Positions 34,197-43,586 are shown, counted from the first letter of the stretch. The stretch: DNA of 64,000 nt from Desertivirga brevis (GCF_017355835.1 NZ_JAFEWF010000006.1:310001-374000), one strand, 5' to 3'. Notes: generated from the sequence alone by a model not told the origin. Program-made: numbers and translations.

Positions 34197-34877
34197 TTAA
34201 AGTTTAACGGCACGAAGCATTTCTCTTTTACCGGGGGCGCCTTTTGCTTTTTCAATGCTGAACCCAAGGGCCTTCATCGAGCGTTTAAGGTTTCCTGTTA
34301 TTGCATAGGTTACAAATACTCCGCCCGGTTTTAAGTACCTGCAGCAAAGTTCTAAGGCTATATCAGACCACATTTCGGGCTGGTGGACTGCAGCAAAGGC
34401 ATCGAAATAAAGTACATCAAAAAGACTATCTGAAACGAAGTTTTCAAGTTTCGTATAAGCAATCTTTAATCTGCAATTATTATTCAAGGCTTGTTCCTTA
34501 TTAAGTGCTTGCTGATAATTTTCCAGGAAGCTTTTCCATAAGCCCTCACTTACATACTTTCCATAACCCGTTTGGCCTAGCAGTTCGTTATTTAAAGGAT
34601 AAGCTTCTATACCGCAATAATTAAGATTTAAGTTAGTGTTGGTGCAATAATCAGCCGTTAAAAGAAAGTTGAGTCCTGTGCCAAATCCCACCTCAAGGAC
34701 AGCTACTTTTTGGGCACCTGTTCTTTCTTGCCAGTACTGAAGGCCTGATTTCAGGAAAACATGTTCACTCTCCTGAAAAGCTCCATGTCTTGAATGGTAA
34801 TGTTCTCCTACAGCTTCGTTCCAAATAGTTTTGGATCCGTCTGCTGTTTCAACTAATCGTAAATATTGGCTGTCCAT
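34197..34877 (-). CDS. mnmD: tRNA 5-methylaminomethyl-2-thiouridine methyltransferase MnmD
   Basis: SAM-dependent methyltransferase of 226 aa matching the N-terminal half of E. coli MnmC, which completes mnm5s2U34 in some tRNAs. The N-terminus SQYLRLVETADGSKTIWNEA with YHSRHGAFQESEHVFL is diagnostic. The SAM-binding loop is VAVLEVGFGTGLNFLL (about 58-73), and VLYFDAFAAVHQPEMWS carries the later motif. The C-terminal MnmC FAD domain is absent, as usual in this phylum. It is upstream of the cytochrome gene on the same strand, 49 bp apart. Confidence 0.92.
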   Translation of the reverse strand: MDSQYLRLVETADGSKTIWNEAVGEHYHSRHGAFQESEHVFLKSGLQYWQERTGAQKVAVLEVGFGTGLNFLLTADYCTNTNLNLNYCGIEAYPLNNELLGQTGYGKYVSEGLWKSFLENYQQALNKEQALNNNCRLKIAYTKLENFVSDSLFDVLYFDAFAAVHQPEMWSDIALELCCRYLKPGGVFVTYAITGNLKRSMKALGFSIEKAKGAPGKREMLRAVKL

Positions 34878-34940
34878 CTAAAAAAACAAGTATAAGCTCC
34901 AATAATAACTAAAATCATGTTTTTTAATTAAAGTTCTGCG

Positions 34941-34948
34941 TAATTTTG
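34941..34948 (+). promoter_or_regulatory. -7 element immediately before pyrD
   Basis: TAATTTTG is a perfect TAnnTTTG. Only 5 bases separate it from the pyrD ATG, so transcription would begin at or near the start codon. Confidence 0.6.
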
Positions 34949-34953
34949 CGGCT

Positions 34954-35997
34954 ATGTACCAGTTAATAAAGCCCATTCTTTTTCGTTTCGATCCAGAAAA
35001 TATCCATCATTTTGTTACCGCGGCTCTTAAAACTGCCAACAAGGTTTGGGGTGTTAAATCTCTTCAACAAGGCATGTTCCATTTGAATGATCCAGCTTTG
35101 GAGAGAGAAGTCTTCGGATTGAAGTTTAAAAATCCAGTAGGTTTGGGAGCTGGTTTCGATAAAAACGCTTCAATGATTTCAGAGCTTGCAAACTTTGGTT
35201 TCGGGTTTATCGAAATAGGTACAGTTACTCCATTGCCTCAGCCAGGTAATGATAAGCCAAGGATGTTTCGTCTTCCTGAAGATCAGGGACTCATCAACAG
35301 GATGGGATTCAATAATCAGGGAGTAGAGGTAGTGGCTCACCGTTTGAAGCAACTCAAGAGAGATGGACTTATCATTGGTGGAAACATCGGTAAAAATAAA
35401 GTAACACCGAATGAGGAGGCAGTGAACGACTATATCAAATGCTTCGATGCATTGTTCGATGTGGTAGATTATTTCGTAGTGAATGTCAGTTCTCCGAATA
35501 CTCCCGGACTAAGAGAGCTTCAGGAGAAAGAGCCTTTAAAGAAGATCTTACACACCCTTCAGCAAAGAAATTCGAAAAACGATGTTTCCAGGCCTATTCT
35601 ATTGAAGATTGCCCCTGATCTGACAAATGCCCAATTGGATGACATTGTGGAGATCGTTACTGAAACTGGAATAGCTGGTATCATCGCCACCAATACTACT
35701 TTGTCAAGAGAGGGACTCCGCTCTGACGATAGCTTGAAAACACAGGCAGGGGGACTTAGCGGAAAACCTCTTACCAAAAGATCTACCGAGGTGATCAGGT
35801 ATATTTCAGAGAAGTCGGGCAAAGCTTTCCCAATTATCGGAGTGGGTGGCATTCAGACTGCCGAAGATGCCATTGAGAAATTGGAAGCGGGAGCTGCCCT
35901 TGTTCAGGTTTACACAGGCTTCATCTATGAAGGACCTGCTATCGTTAAAAATATCAACAAAGGACTATTAAAGAGGATAAAGAATAGCGGCATTTAA
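34954..35997 (+). CDS. pyrD: Dihydroorotate dehydrogenase (quinone), class 2
   Basis: FMN-dependent, membrane-associated enzyme of 347 aa that oxidises dihydroorotate in pyrimidine synthesis and passes electrons to quinone. The N-terminal helical segment before residue 50 ([20 protein letters not shown]) is the class 2 membrane-binding part. [13 protein letters not shown] and NRMGFNNQG are FMN-site segments, and [15 protein letters not shown] contains the class 2 catalytic Ser. [11 protein letters not shown] is the phosphate loop. It is convergent with the CYTH gene with a 4-bp overlap. Confidence 0.97.
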   Translation: MYQLIKPILFRFDPENIHHFVTAALKTANKVWGVKSLQQGMFHLNDPALEREVFGLKFKNPVGLGAGFDKNASMISELANFGFGFIEIGTVTPLPQPGNDKPRMFRLPEDQGLINRMGFNNQGVEVVAHRLKQLKRDGLIIGGNIGKNKVTPNEEAVNDYIKCFDALFDVVDYFVVNVSSPNTPGLRELQEKEPLKKILHTLQQRNSKNDVSRPILLKIAPDLTNAQLDDIVEIVTETGIAGIIATNTTLSREGLRSDDSLKTQAGGLSGKPLTKRSTEVIRYISEKSGKAFPIIGVGGIQTAEDAIEKLEAGAALVQVYTGFIYEGPAIVKNINKGLLKRIKNSGI

Positions 35998-36479
35998 GAG
36001 CCGTTATTCTCTTTCCAATCCTTAAAAGGATAATCGGTAAGCCGGGAATTATAATATCTGGTGTCTCCGGTAACATCTATAGTTATCCAATCCGGCAGGC
36101 TGTACACTTCATCTTCGCTTGCTAACTCTATTTCCGCCAGGATCAAGCCTTCGTTATCTCCATAAAACTCGTCAACCTCCCAAATTTTCCCATCAAAAGG
36201 TATTTTATAACGGGTTTTCGAAAGTTCCGAGCTGCAGAAATTGTCTAAAAGCTCTATGGCGTCGGCCAGGGGGATTTCATATTCATATTCCAGCCGGGAA
36301 ATGCCTTCTACTGATCCTTTAATGGTAATGTAAGCATTACTATCTGTCAACCTTACCCTTACAGTTTTCGCTGGGTCTTTAAGTATATATCCCTGTCTAT
36401 AGAACTCTCCCCGGGGTTTTTCAAAATTTGCCCACTTATCCTTGTTTAACAGATACTTTCGCTCAATTTCAAATTTCAT
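35994..36479 (-). CDS. CYTH-domain protein
   Basis: Triphosphate-tunnel-type protein of 161 aa from the ATG at 36479. The hallmark ExExK appears as EIERKYLL at residues 3-10. Strands with alternating basic and acidic residues follow ([48 protein letters not shown]). Such single-domain bacterial proteins are triphosphatases or have unknown substrates; the class IV cyclase label often used for them is not supported here. Convergent with pyrD. Confidence 0.9.
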   Translation of the reverse strand: MKFEIERKYLLNKDKWANFEKPRGEFYRQGYILKDPAKTVRVRLTDSNAYITIKGSVEGISRLEYEYEIPLADAIELLDNFCSSELSKTRYKIPFDGKIWEVDEFYGDNEGLILAEIELASEDEVYSLPDWITIDVTGDTRYYNSRLTDYPFKDWKENNGS

Positions 36480-36553
36480 AGTCAACTATTAATGAACAGG
36501 AGGTAAAATTAGTTTTTGAAATTGAAATATAACATCTGGTGTTTGAAGTTACC

Positions 36554-36814
36554 TCAATTAAGGAAGATTTCTTTGTCGGGGAAGAAGCACCTGTTCTCAC
36601 CAGCATAATGTTCCTCGTCGGGGATATTCAGTTCAGGATAAGCTTTGAAAATATAAGCTGCCATTTCCTGCCTGATAACCCTATCAAGGTTTTTGATCGA
36701 ATCAGCAGGAAGCAGCCCTTTGTTAGCCCTCACTGAATCCAGAAGGGTTCGAAATTGAATTATTACCAGGTCCCCTTTTAATTTCTCGAATAGATCATCA
36801 TTGTTACTCATCAT
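36554..36814 (-). CDS. Small hypothetical protein
   Basis: An 86-aa soluble protein without recognised domain. It is mostly helical by look (DLFEKLKGDLVIIQFRTLL, DSIKNLDRVIRQEMAAYIF) and ends with an acidic tail. It is divergent from the single-domain response regulator at 36987. No signal peptide or metal ligands beyond a lone Cys. Confidence 0.6.
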   Translation of the reverse strand: MMSNNDDLFEKLKGDLVIIQFRTLLDSVRANKGLLPADSIKNLDRVIRQEMAAYIFKAYPELNIPDEEHYAGENRCFFPDKEIFLN

Positions 36815-36986
36815 TTCCCTTTTCTATTGGTACTGTATACGGTAATGAGTGATACTAATGTTTCACCGTGGTATTGTTTTACGTTAATTGTTAGGCATGT
36901 TAAATTAAGGCAGAATTGTATATAACAATTAGGCTTATTTGGCATTATTATAGAGTAGAGGATAGAGGCCATCTACCGCATTTACC

Positions 36987-37355
36987 ATGAAAAAACGAAT
37001 TTTTATTATCGAGAAGGACGATGACATCCTCCAGGTAATTGAGCACCTTTTCAGGGAGGAAGGATATGAAGTTTTTACTGCTAATTCAGAATTCGGTATC
37101 TTTGAAAAGATTAGGAACAGTCGGCCTCATGCCATTTTGCTCGACGTAATAAGTACTACTCCCCAGGGAACAGAGCTTTGTCGTGCATTGAAATCTGAAG
37201 AAGGGATCCGTCACATTCCTGTGATCGTTCTCTCAACCCATCTGAAAGTCGAGATGATGAAGGGGGATTGTGCAGACGATGTTCTGTCGAAACCTTTTGA
37301 CATCGCCATGCTTGTTGAAATAGTTGAAGGGCAATTAATGGACTTCGCCCGGTAG
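36987..37355 (+). CDS. Single-domain response regulator
   Basis: A receiver domain of 122 aa with no output domain. The acidic pair is Asp11/Asp12 (IIEKDDDI), the phospho-acceptor Asp53 (AILLDVIS), and the conserved Lys102 is in VLSKPFD. It may act as a phosphorelay shuttle or by protein-protein contact. No kinase is adjacent, but the HATPase-less PAS-HisKA protein in the window is a possible type of partner. Confidence 0.9.
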   Translation: MKKRIFIIEKDDDILQVIEHLFREEGYEVFTANSEFGIFEKIRNSRPHAILLDVISTTPQGTELCRALKSEEGIRHIPVIVLSTHLKVEMMKGDCADDVLSKPFDIAMLVEIVEGQLMDFAR

Positions 37356-37718
37356 TCCCAGGCCTGCCCGGTCGTCCTGATCCAATTTCATTTCCTCCCC
37401 TTAATCCCAGCTTATTTTATGATAACAACAGGATACCCAAGTGTATCCCAAAGGGACACCAAATCGTGAATATTTGCTCAATATATCCTCGATAAATCCT
37501 CGTTGAGTCCTCCTTTTACAATAAAAAGGAGGACTCAACGGAGAAACAGGGACCAAAAATCGCCAAAACATTTTCCTTTTGATAAACCTTTGGATGCTTT
37601 TTGCCTGAGGATAGAAGGGAATGAGGATTTCATAATGCTTAAGTCTTCTTTGTAGAAATATTTATATCATATTGATTAAGATCATTTTTATTTAGGGAAA
37701 TTATTCAAATCTTGTATT
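37356..37718. other. 363-bp spacer with palindromes
   Basis: It holds GGATAC/GTATCC arms near 37431-37448, three copies of an ATCCTCG/GTCCTCC-like unit at 37484-37513, and the 17-bp perfect inverted repeat at 37501-37540. The remaining 180 bp before the next gene shows nothing else. Confidence 0.5.
37501..37540. repeat. 17-bp perfect inverted repeat
   Basis: Bases 37501-37517 and 37524-37540 are perfect complements around ACAATA. The A/T run next to the loop is internal, so it does not look like an ordinary terminator. It follows two direct-repeat copies of part of its own left arm. Confidence 0.75.
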
Positions 37719-38663
37719 ATGGGCAAAATTGACAAGAAAGGCGTTATACATGGAGGCGTAGATAACGTCTCCTACCGTACTTATCGAGGCCAGCAGATCG
37801 TGCAGATGAAGGCCGGGAAGGTAAAACAGACTATTGCAACCAAGGAATCAGGACTGGAGTTCGGCTTGTGTGCCAGTACTGCCAGGGTGATACGGGAAGC
37901 TTTTCACCGTACCTATAAGGGAGGGTACGATGGCCCTATGATTAACCGCTTTAATTCTGTAGTTCAAAGTGCTGTCCGTGCTTGTAGTACTAAGGCCCGG
38001 TGTCAACGGAACCTGCATGACGCTGACTTGTCCTATTTAACGGGTTTTCAATTTAATAATAATTCTCCTTTAGATAAGGTGTTGAAAGCAAGGCCTGAAG
38101 CTATTATGGAAGAGGGGACTGTGGCCGTCTATTTGCCAGCATTTTCGCAGGAAGATATAAAAGGGAAAGTTGGGGAATATTACATTGTCCGTTTGTTATT
38201 GGTTTCCTTTGACTTCCATAAAAAGGTATACAGGTATCTGGACTGTAAGGAAATTAAAGTTGATAGCAAAGGATTTGAAGGGGGGAGGATTGGATTGGAA
38301 GGCCATATACCTCAAGGCAGTGTTGCGATTTTAAGCATGTCTGTTCATGCTTATGTTAATGACGTCTTTGATGGATCAAGGTCCCTTAATTCAAAGGAAT
38401 GGAGCCCCTCTGAAATAATTGGTGCCTGGCATATGCCTGCTTCAGAAGAGCAAGAGCATTTAGAAACCAAAGATTTAAATGCAAACGGTTTTATTGTAGA
38501 TGTTGATATTCCTTTTGAAATTACTGATCCCTTGAAGAAGTTAAAAGAACTCTATAAAAAGAAAAACAGGGCCGATCAATTAAAGGCAGCACTTCCGAAA
38601 GCTAGGTGGAAAGTCCCCGAAGATGATTTCCAGTTGCCCGAAGGTGAGATCTCGTTTAAGTAA
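37719..38663 (+). CDS. Hypothetical protein, DUF6266-like N-terminus
   Basis: Protein of 314 aa without signal peptide. The first 30 residues (MGKIDKKGVIHGGVDNVSYR) and the following TYRGQQIVQMKAGKVKQT resemble the Gly-rich start with xxYRGxxVI of DUF6266 proteins, a Bacteroidota family that often occurs in several copies per genome. The middle is rich in beta-type segments (YYIVRLLLVSFDFHKKVYRY), and the C-terminus is Lys/Pro-rich. Function unknown. It is preceded by a long perfect palindrome and followed by a terminator, so it is a single-gene unit. Confidence 0.65.
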   Translation: MGKIDKKGVIHGGVDNVSYRTYRGQQIVQMKAGKVKQTIATKESGLEFGLCASTARVIREAFHRTYKGGYDGPMINRFNSVVQSAVRACSTKARCQRNLHDADLSYLTGFQFNNNSPLDKVLKARPEAIMEEGTVAVYLPAFSQEDIKGKVGEYYIVRLLLVSFDFHKKVYRYLDCKEIKVDSKGFEGGRIGLEGHIPQGSVAILSMSVHAYVNDVFDGSRSLNSKEWSPSEIIGAWHMPASEEQEHLETKDLNANGFIVDVDIPFEITDPLKKLKELYKKKNRADQLKAALPKARWKVPEDDFQLPEGEISFK

Positions 38664-38670
38664 GAACATA

Positions 38671-38702
38671 AAAAAAGCCTCCGGGTAGGAAGCTCTTTTT
38701 AT
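38671..38702 (+). terminator. Terminator between the 314-aa gene and rpoD
   Basis: AGCCTCC and GGAAGCT pair with one mismatch, followed by CTTTTT. The A6 run on the left lets it serve rpoD from the other side. Confidence 0.75.
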
Positions 38703-38716
38703 ACTTGTAAATTCTA

Positions 38717-39577
38717 TTAACCTAGGTAAGATTTTAAAATTTTACTTCTGGACGTGTGACGAAGGCGTTGAAGCGCTTTGTCTTTAATCTGACGAACACG
38801 CTCTCTGGTTAAGTTGAATTTCTCACCGATCTCTTCCAATGAAAGAGGATGATTTGTTCCAAGACCAAAGAACAGTACGATGATCTCTCGTTCACGTTCA
38901 GTAAGCGTTTGAAGAGATCTTTTGATCTCCTCAGAAAGTGATTCGTTGATCAGGTTACTATCTGTATTTGGATCATCATTTTCCAATACGTCAAGAAGAG
39001 TGTTCTCTTCTCCCTGAACAAATGGTGCGTCCATGGATACATGGCGACCTGAATTACTTAAAGTGTCAGAAATCTTGTCAACTGTTGTTTCCAGGATGTC
39101 TGCCAGTTCTTCAGGAGATGGCTCACGCTCATATTCCTGCTCAAGCTTTGAAAAAGCCTTGCTGATCTTACTTAATGAACCTACCTGATTTAATGGTAAG
39201 CGTACAATACGCGACTGTTCAGCGATCGCTTGCAGGATTGACTGACGGATCCACCAAACAGCGTAAGAAATAAATTTAAACCCTTTTGTTTCATCGAAAC
39301 GTTTTGCGGCTTTAATCAAGCCAAGATTTCCTTCATTGATCAGGTCACCAAGTGTTAAACCCTGATTCTGGTATTGTTTTGCAACAGAAACAACGAAACG
39401 TAAGTTGGTTTTTGTTAAGCGTTCAAGTGCAGCTTGATCGCCTTCACGAATTTTTTGCGCCAGGATAACTTCTTCCTCGGCAGTGATCAAATCTACCTTA
39501 CCAATCTCATGCAGATATTTATCGAGTGATTGAGACTCGCGATTGGTAATTGATTGTGTTATTTTGAGTTGTCTCAT
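38717..39577 (-). CDS. rpoD: RNA polymerase primary sigma factor
   Basis: Sigma-70 family factor of 286 aa. Region 1.2 starts at [20 protein letters not shown]. Region 2 has [39 protein letters not shown] and the -10-reading [14 protein letters not shown]. Region 3 is [20 protein letters not shown], and region 4 ends with [20 protein letters not shown]. It lacks region 1.1, as the Bacteroidota primary sigma (SigABfr) does; this form reads the TTTG/TAnnTTTG promoters seen in the window. Monocistronic. Confidence 0.95.
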   Translation of the reverse strand: MRQLKITQSITNRESQSLDKYLHEIGKVDLITAEEEVILAQKIREGDQAALERLTKTNLRFVVSVAKQYQNQGLTLGDLINEGNLGLIKAAKRFDETKGFKFISYAVWWIRQSILQAIAEQSRIVRLPLNQVGSLSKISKAFSKLEQEYEREPSPEELADILETTVDKISDTLSNSGRHVSMDAPFVQGEENTLLDVLENDDPNTDSNLINESLSEEIKRSLQTLTEREREIIVLFFGLGTNHPLSLEEIGEKFNLTRERVRQIKDKALQRLRHTSRSKILKSYLG

Positions 39578-39747
39578 TAAAGTAGGATACCCCTTTCTTA
39601 AGCGTGTGCAAAGTTAAAAAAATTTACTGCTTTAACGTGCTGAAATGAAAAAAGTTGTAATAAAAAAATATCAATAATACAACTTCTATTTAACAATAAT
39701 CATTCCATAGCCGCTTAAAATTCAATTTGTTGAGCTTTTTGACAATT

Positions 39748-40122
39748 CTATAACTCCTCTTCCCGCTCGAGCATCAGGATGGCAGCTTGGGGGACAATAA
39801 AGTACTTTTCATTCTGATATACTACTTCAGTTGAAGCATTTTGAAGGAATATTGCAAGATCCCCTTCCTTCGCCTGAAGAGGAATATATTTCACTTTTTC
39901 ATCCCGTCCCTTCCATAGATCATCTTCGTCAGCAGGGAGAGGTATGGGGTAGCCAGGACCCGCTTTTATAATATATCCTTGTCTTACTTTCTCTTTTTCC
40001 TCCACTCCCGGGGGAAGGAATAAGCCTGCAGCTGTCTTTTCATCAGGTTTTAATGGTTTGATCAAAAGCCTGTCTCCAACAACGACGAGTTTCTTTATTT
40101 TATTATCCGGTGTTATTTGCAT
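39748..40122 (-). CDS. GroES-like co-chaperone-fold protein
   Basis: Protein of 124 aa from the ATG at 40122; an upstream TTG would add 12 residues. It has the Cpn10 layout: VVVGDRLLIKPLKPDEKTAAGLFLP at the start, where the mobile-loop region is EKEKVRQGYIIKAGPG, and the final YFIVPQAAILMLERE. An insertion of about 20 residues (YPIPLPADEDDLWKGRDEKV) separates it from true GroES. No groEL gene adjoins. It is a divergent GroES paralog of unknown role. Confidence 0.82.
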   Translation of the reverse strand: MQITPDNKIKKLVVVGDRLLIKPLKPDEKTAAGLFLPPGVEEKEKVRQGYIIKAGPGYPIPLPADEDDLWKGRDEKVKYIPLQAKEGDLAIFLQNASTEVVYQNEKYFIVPQAAILMLEREEEL

Positions 40123-40206
40123 TTCTGTTGTAAATAAATCAAAAATATCAGAAATCAAGACTAGGAATGGCAGTTTTTAGCGACTCTTTACAAAGATGAC
40201 ATTCGG

Positions 40207-41043
40207 CTAAATATCTGCAAGCTTAAAGATATCTTCTGCCCTGAAACCTTTTTCTGTTTCTTTGAGGCTTATACATTCATTCACAGCATCATGCTCTAAC
40301 AGCAAAATAAAGTTTTTATCAAAGGCCTCCTGAAGGAACTTCTTTTTTTCCTCCATTGCTGTCAGTGGAAATACATCATAGCTGGCAACATAGGGGACTG
40401 GCAAGTGCCCAAGTGTAGGGAAAAGGTCGGCTGCAAATAAGATCTTCCTGCTTCTGTAGTTAATTATGGGAAGCATCATAGCTTCTGTGTGGCCATAAGT
40501 GAATCTTACCTCAAAGTCATTGCCAAAGGGCATGTCTCCTTCTTGAATGAGCCTTAGCTGCCCGCTTTCGTGTAAAGGAAGAATATTCTCTTTAAGAAAT
40601 GAAGCTTTCTCCCGGTCGTTCGGGTTCAGGGCCCAGTCCCAGTGCTTTTGATTGCTCCAAAAGGTAGCATTCTTAAAAGCTGGAAGAAGTTTATCGCCAT
40701 GCTTTTCTACAGCCCCCCCAACATGGTCAAGGTGTAAATGGGTAAGAAAAACATCAGTGATATCGTCTTTTGAGAAACCATTAGCAGCCAGGGAGCTTTC
40801 AATACTAGTGCTTCCATGCAAATGGTAATGGCTGAAGAACTTTTCGCTTTGTTTATTGCCGATACCCGTGTCGACAAGAATAAGTCTGTCTCCATCCTCA
40901 ATTAGCAAAGATCGCATGGCGAGGGGACAAAGATTATTTTCATCCGCGGGGTTAGCTTTCTGCCAGATGCTTTTGGGCACTACACCGAACATAGCGCCTC
41001 CATCAAGTTTAAAATTCCCAGTCTCTATTGAGTAGAGCTTCAT
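40207..41043 (-). CDS. MBL-fold metallo-hydrolase
   Basis: Metallo-beta-lactamase superfamily hydrolase of 278 aa. The zinc motif HxHxDH is in DVFLTHLHLDHVGG (about 103-116), later ligands in TYGHTEAMMLP and AADLFPT, and the final His in LLLEHDAVN. No signal peptide, so cytoplasmic. Overall it resembles lactonase-like MBL enzymes, but substrate cannot be inferred. The 5' flank is a degenerate GATTTACGA repeat right up to the ATG. Confidence 0.85.
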   Translation of the reverse strand: MKLYSIETGNFKLDGGAMFGVVPKSIWQKANPADENNLCPLAMRSLLIEDGDRLILVDTGIGNKQSEKFFSHYHLHGSTSIESSLAANGFSKDDITDVFLTHLHLDHVGGAVEKHGDKLLPAFKNATFWSNQKHWDWALNPNDREKASFLKENILPLHESGQLRLIQEGDMPFGNDFEVRFTYGHTEAMMLPIINYRSRKILFAADLFPTLGHLPVPYVASYDVFPLTAMEEKKKFLQEAFDKNFILLLEHDAVNECISLKETEKGFRAEDIFKLADI

Positions 41044-41046
41044 TTT

Positions 41047-41100
41047 GATTTACGATTTTAGATTTACGAATTACGAATTACGATTTCGGATTTACGAATC
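41047..41100. repeat. Degenerate GATTTACGA repeat before the MBL gene
   Basis: Five or six imperfect copies of GATTTACGA/GAATTACGA run head to tail up to 3 bases before the ATG. A related run occurs at 41581-41617 before the SMR gene. Confidence 0.7.
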
Positions 41101-41255
41101 ATGTGAATCCGTTTTTCAGCACGCTTGTTATTTTCTGCCCGCTTCAAGAAGGCTTCGGAATTTGTGAAGAACATATTTCCAATTCGGGATTTGCGACTAT
41201 TATTTGAAGCAAAGGTAGAGTAGGTACCTTTTGAAAAAAATGATCTTTTACCAGA

Positions 41256-41576
41256 TTAAGCTTTCGACGTGAGTTTTAAGCCAAGGATCGATAGGATCAG
41301 CAGGAATAGAAAAAATAGGCGCCAGAAATCTGAAGGTTCCTTAAAGAGAGCAATGCCAATCAGCGTAGAACCGGCAGCGCCAATTCCTGTCCAAACCGCG
41401 TAAGCTGTACCAATAGGAAGGGTTTGGACTGCTTTATTAAGAAGAAGGAAGCTTAAAGTAATGCAGATAAAGAATCCGACACTCCACTTCCAGTTACTGA
41501 AGTTATTAGAAAATTTCAGGCAGGTTGTAAAGCCAACTTCAAACAATCCTCCAAGTATTAAATAGAACCAAGCCAT
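41256..41576 (-). CDS. SMR-family small multidrug/guanidinium exporter
   Basis: Four-helix membrane protein of 106 aa. The key Glu is in helix 1 (YLILGGLFEVGFTTCLKFS, Glu13), and the later segments AYAVWTGIGAAGSTLIGIAL and FLFLLILSILGLKLT complete the fold. SMR proteins work as antiparallel dimers coupled to proton flow. Sequence favours the SugE/Gdx type over EmrE, but this is not secure. Its 5' flank is a GATTTACGA repeat, as for the MBL gene. Confidence 0.87.
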   Translation of the reverse strand: MAWFYLILGGLFEVGFTTCLKFSNNFSNWKWSVGFFICITLSFLLLNKAVQTLPIGTAYAVWTGIGAAGSTLIGIALFKEPSDFWRLFFLFLLILSILGLKLTSKA

Positions 41577-41580
41577 TTGA

Positions 41581-41617
41581 TTTACGATTTTTTGATTTTC
41601 GATTTACGATTTTTTAG
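41581..41617. repeat. Degenerate GATTTACGA repeat before the SMR gene
   Basis: GATTTACGA units separated by T runs start 4 bases before the SMR ATG on the minus strand. Confidence 0.6.
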
Positions 41618-41703
41618 GCGACTCAATAGGGCTTCGCCGGTTACGATTAACATGCAGAGCTGCCGTTAGTTGTTGAACTATTTAATTCAATAGGCAGCTA
41701 AAT

Positions 41704-41733
41704 AAAAAGACCTGCTTCTCAGCAGGCCTTTTT
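41704..41733. terminator. Bidirectional terminator near lpd
   Basis: CCTGCT pairs with AGCAGG around TCTC, with A runs on the left and T runs on the right and one mismatch in the outer stem. It fits termination from both sides. Confidence 0.8.
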
Positions 41734-41759
41734 ATTTATATCTGAACTGAAAGTCATTT

Positions 41760-41828
41760 AACTCAGTTTTACCTTTCGGCTTTTTGCTTTTACCTTTCGG
41801 CTTTCGGCTTTCCGCTTTCAGCTTTTAC
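41760..41828. repeat. Degenerate CGGCTTT/ACCTTT repeat after lpd
   Basis: About eight imperfect 7-8-base pyrimidine units (TTACCTTT, CGGCTTT, CCGCTTT) run up to the lpd stop. The same kind of repeat is at 25088-25140. Confidence 0.65.
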
Positions 41829-41830
41829 CT

Positions 41831-43219
41831 CTACAAGTGAATCACTTCACCGTAAGCATCAGCAGCGGCTTCCATAACAGCTTCACTCATGGTTGGGTGA
41901 GGGTGAACAGATTTAATGATCTCCATTCCTGTCGACTCTAATTTACGAGCAACAACAACCTCAGCGATCATCTCTGTAACTCCTGCACCGATCATGTGTG
42001 CTCCAAGGAATTCACCGTATTTTGCATCGAAGATAACTTTTACGAAACCGTCTTTAGTTCCAGCTGCACTTGCTTTACCTGACGCAGAGAATGGGAACTT
42101 ACCAACCTTAACTTCGTAACCAGCTTCCTTAGCAGCCTTCTCTGTGTAACCAACTGAAGCAATTTCAGGGATACAGTAGGTACAGCCGGGGATGTTGTTG
42201 TAGTTTAAAGGCTCAGGATGGTGACCAGCGATCTTCTCAACACAGATGATACCTTCAGCAGAAGCAACGTGTGCTAAAGCCTGGCCTTTAACGATGTCAC
42301 CAATAGCGTAAACACCAGCAACGTTAGTTTTGTAGAAGTCGTCAACAATTACACGACCCTTGTCAAATTTAACACCAACTTCTTCTAAACCTAAGTTTTC
42401 GATGTTAGGAGTAATACCCACAGCTGAAAGAACGATATCAGCCTCTAGGATCTCAACTCCTTTTTCAGTTTTAACCTGAGCTTTGCAACCAGAACCTGAA
42501 GTGTCTACAGACTCTACAGTAGCCTTAGTCATAATATTGATACCAGCTTTTTTCAGGCTTCTTTCAAGGTGTTTTGAAACTTCTTCGTCTTCAACAGGAA
42601 CGATACGGTCCATGAATTCAACTACAGTAACTTTAGTACCCATAGCGTTATAGAAGTACGCGAACTCGATACCGATAGCGCCAGAACCAACCACTACTAA
42701 GCTTTTAGGTTGCTCAGGTAGGTTCATTGCCTGACGGTAGCCAATGATCTTTTTACCGTCTTGTTTCAAGTTAGGCAATTCTCTTGAACGAGCACCTGTA
42801 GCAAGGATAGTATGTTTAGCTGTGTATTCTTTAGAAGTACCATCAGCTGCTTTAACGTCAATTTTGCCGCCTTTTTTGATTTTAGCGGTTCCCATGATCA
42901 CATCGATCTTGTTCTTTTTCATCAGGAACTGAATACCCTTACTCATTCCTTCAGCAACACCACGACTACGTTTGATTACCGCACCAAAATCGGCCTCGCC
43001 ACCCTGAACTTTGATTCCATACTCCTCTGCATGTTGAAGGTATTCAAATACCTGTGCACTTTTTAAAAGTGCTTTAGTTGGAATACATCCCCAGTTAAGG
43101 CAGATACCGCCAAGTGATTCGCGCTCTATTACAGCAGTTTTTAAACCCAGCTGTGCTCCGCGAATTGCAGCCACATAACCTCCGGGGCCGCTACCGATAA
43201 CTATTAAGTCGTAATTCAT
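41831..43219 (-). CDS. lpd: Dihydrolipoyl dehydrogenase
   Basis: FAD enzyme of 462 aa, the E3 component of 2-oxoacid dehydrogenase complexes. The start at 43219 gives MNYDLIVIGSGPGGYVAAIR; a longer frame adds 16 unlikely residues. The redox-active disulfide is C40-x4-C45 in GGICLNWGCIPTKAL. The NAD-binding VVVGSGAIGIEFAYFY is near 180, and the C-terminal His-Glu pair is in VHPHPTMSEAVMEA. No E1/E2 genes adjoin it. Confidence 0.96.
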   Translation of the reverse strand: MNYDLIVIGSGPGGYVAAIRGAQLGLKTAVIERESLGGICLNWGCIPTKALLKSAQVFEYLQHAEEYGIKVQGGEADFGAVIKRSRGVAEGMSKGIQFLMKKNKIDVIMGTAKIKKGGKIDVKAADGTSKEYTAKHTILATGARSRELPNLKQDGKKIIGYRQAMNLPEQPKSLVVVGSGAIGIEFAYFYNAMGTKVTVVEFMDRIVPVEDEEVSKHLERSLKKAGINIMTKATVESVDTSGSGCKAQVKTEKGVEILEADIVLSAVGITPNIENLGLEEVGVKFDKGRVIVDDFYKTNVAGVYAIGDIVKGQALAHVASAEGIICVEKIAGHHPEPLNYNNIPGCTYCIPEIASVGYTEKAAKEAGYEVKVGKFPFSASGKASAAGTKDGFVKVIFDAKYGEFLGAHMIGAGVTEMIAEVVVARKLESTGMEIIKSVHPHPTMSEAVMEAAADAYGEVIHL

Positions 43220-43586
43220 TCTATAAATTATTTTTAATGTCTGAAGAACCAAGCCAACGCAACGCAATAAGCAGAAGGTTCAGCAGGATTCCTATTTAAT
43301 CGAAGATAACGGCGGCAAATCTACAAATTGTGAGGGTTTTACGAAAAAGAAATACTTTCCTGATTGTAAAGTTTTAAAAAATAGAACTAATAAGTTTTCC
43401 ATGTGTAAAAGCACGGGGTATGAATTGCTGAGAAATGTTTTAGTATTGTTATTTTTTATTAACTTATTAAATATTTGTTTACTTTATTGTAATATAATGT
43501 TAAATAGTCCCCGAATGTTGTGAAATTGAGAAATATAAGCAATCTTTGTATTAATAAATCACATTAATTATTATCTGGAAATTTTT
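43220..43586. other. 367-bp promoter region between lpd and the TonB receptor gene
   Basis: AT-rich spacer between two divergent genes. AATCTTTG at 43541-43548 is one base from TAnnTTTG and would give the receptor mRNA a leader of about 30 bases. Nothing else is recognised. Confidence 0.4.

Noticed and set aside
34148..34267. N-terminal extension of the cytochrome gene
   Set aside because: It would overlap mnmD by about 70 bases and bury the signal peptide. The ATG at 34147 gives a clean export signal.
37484..37540. CRISPR array
   Set aside because: There are only two or three short imperfect units and no spacers of equal length.
43220..43267. 16-codon extension of lpd
   Set aside because: The Rossmann motif starts immediately after the ATG at 43219, as in other dihydrolipoyl dehydrogenases.
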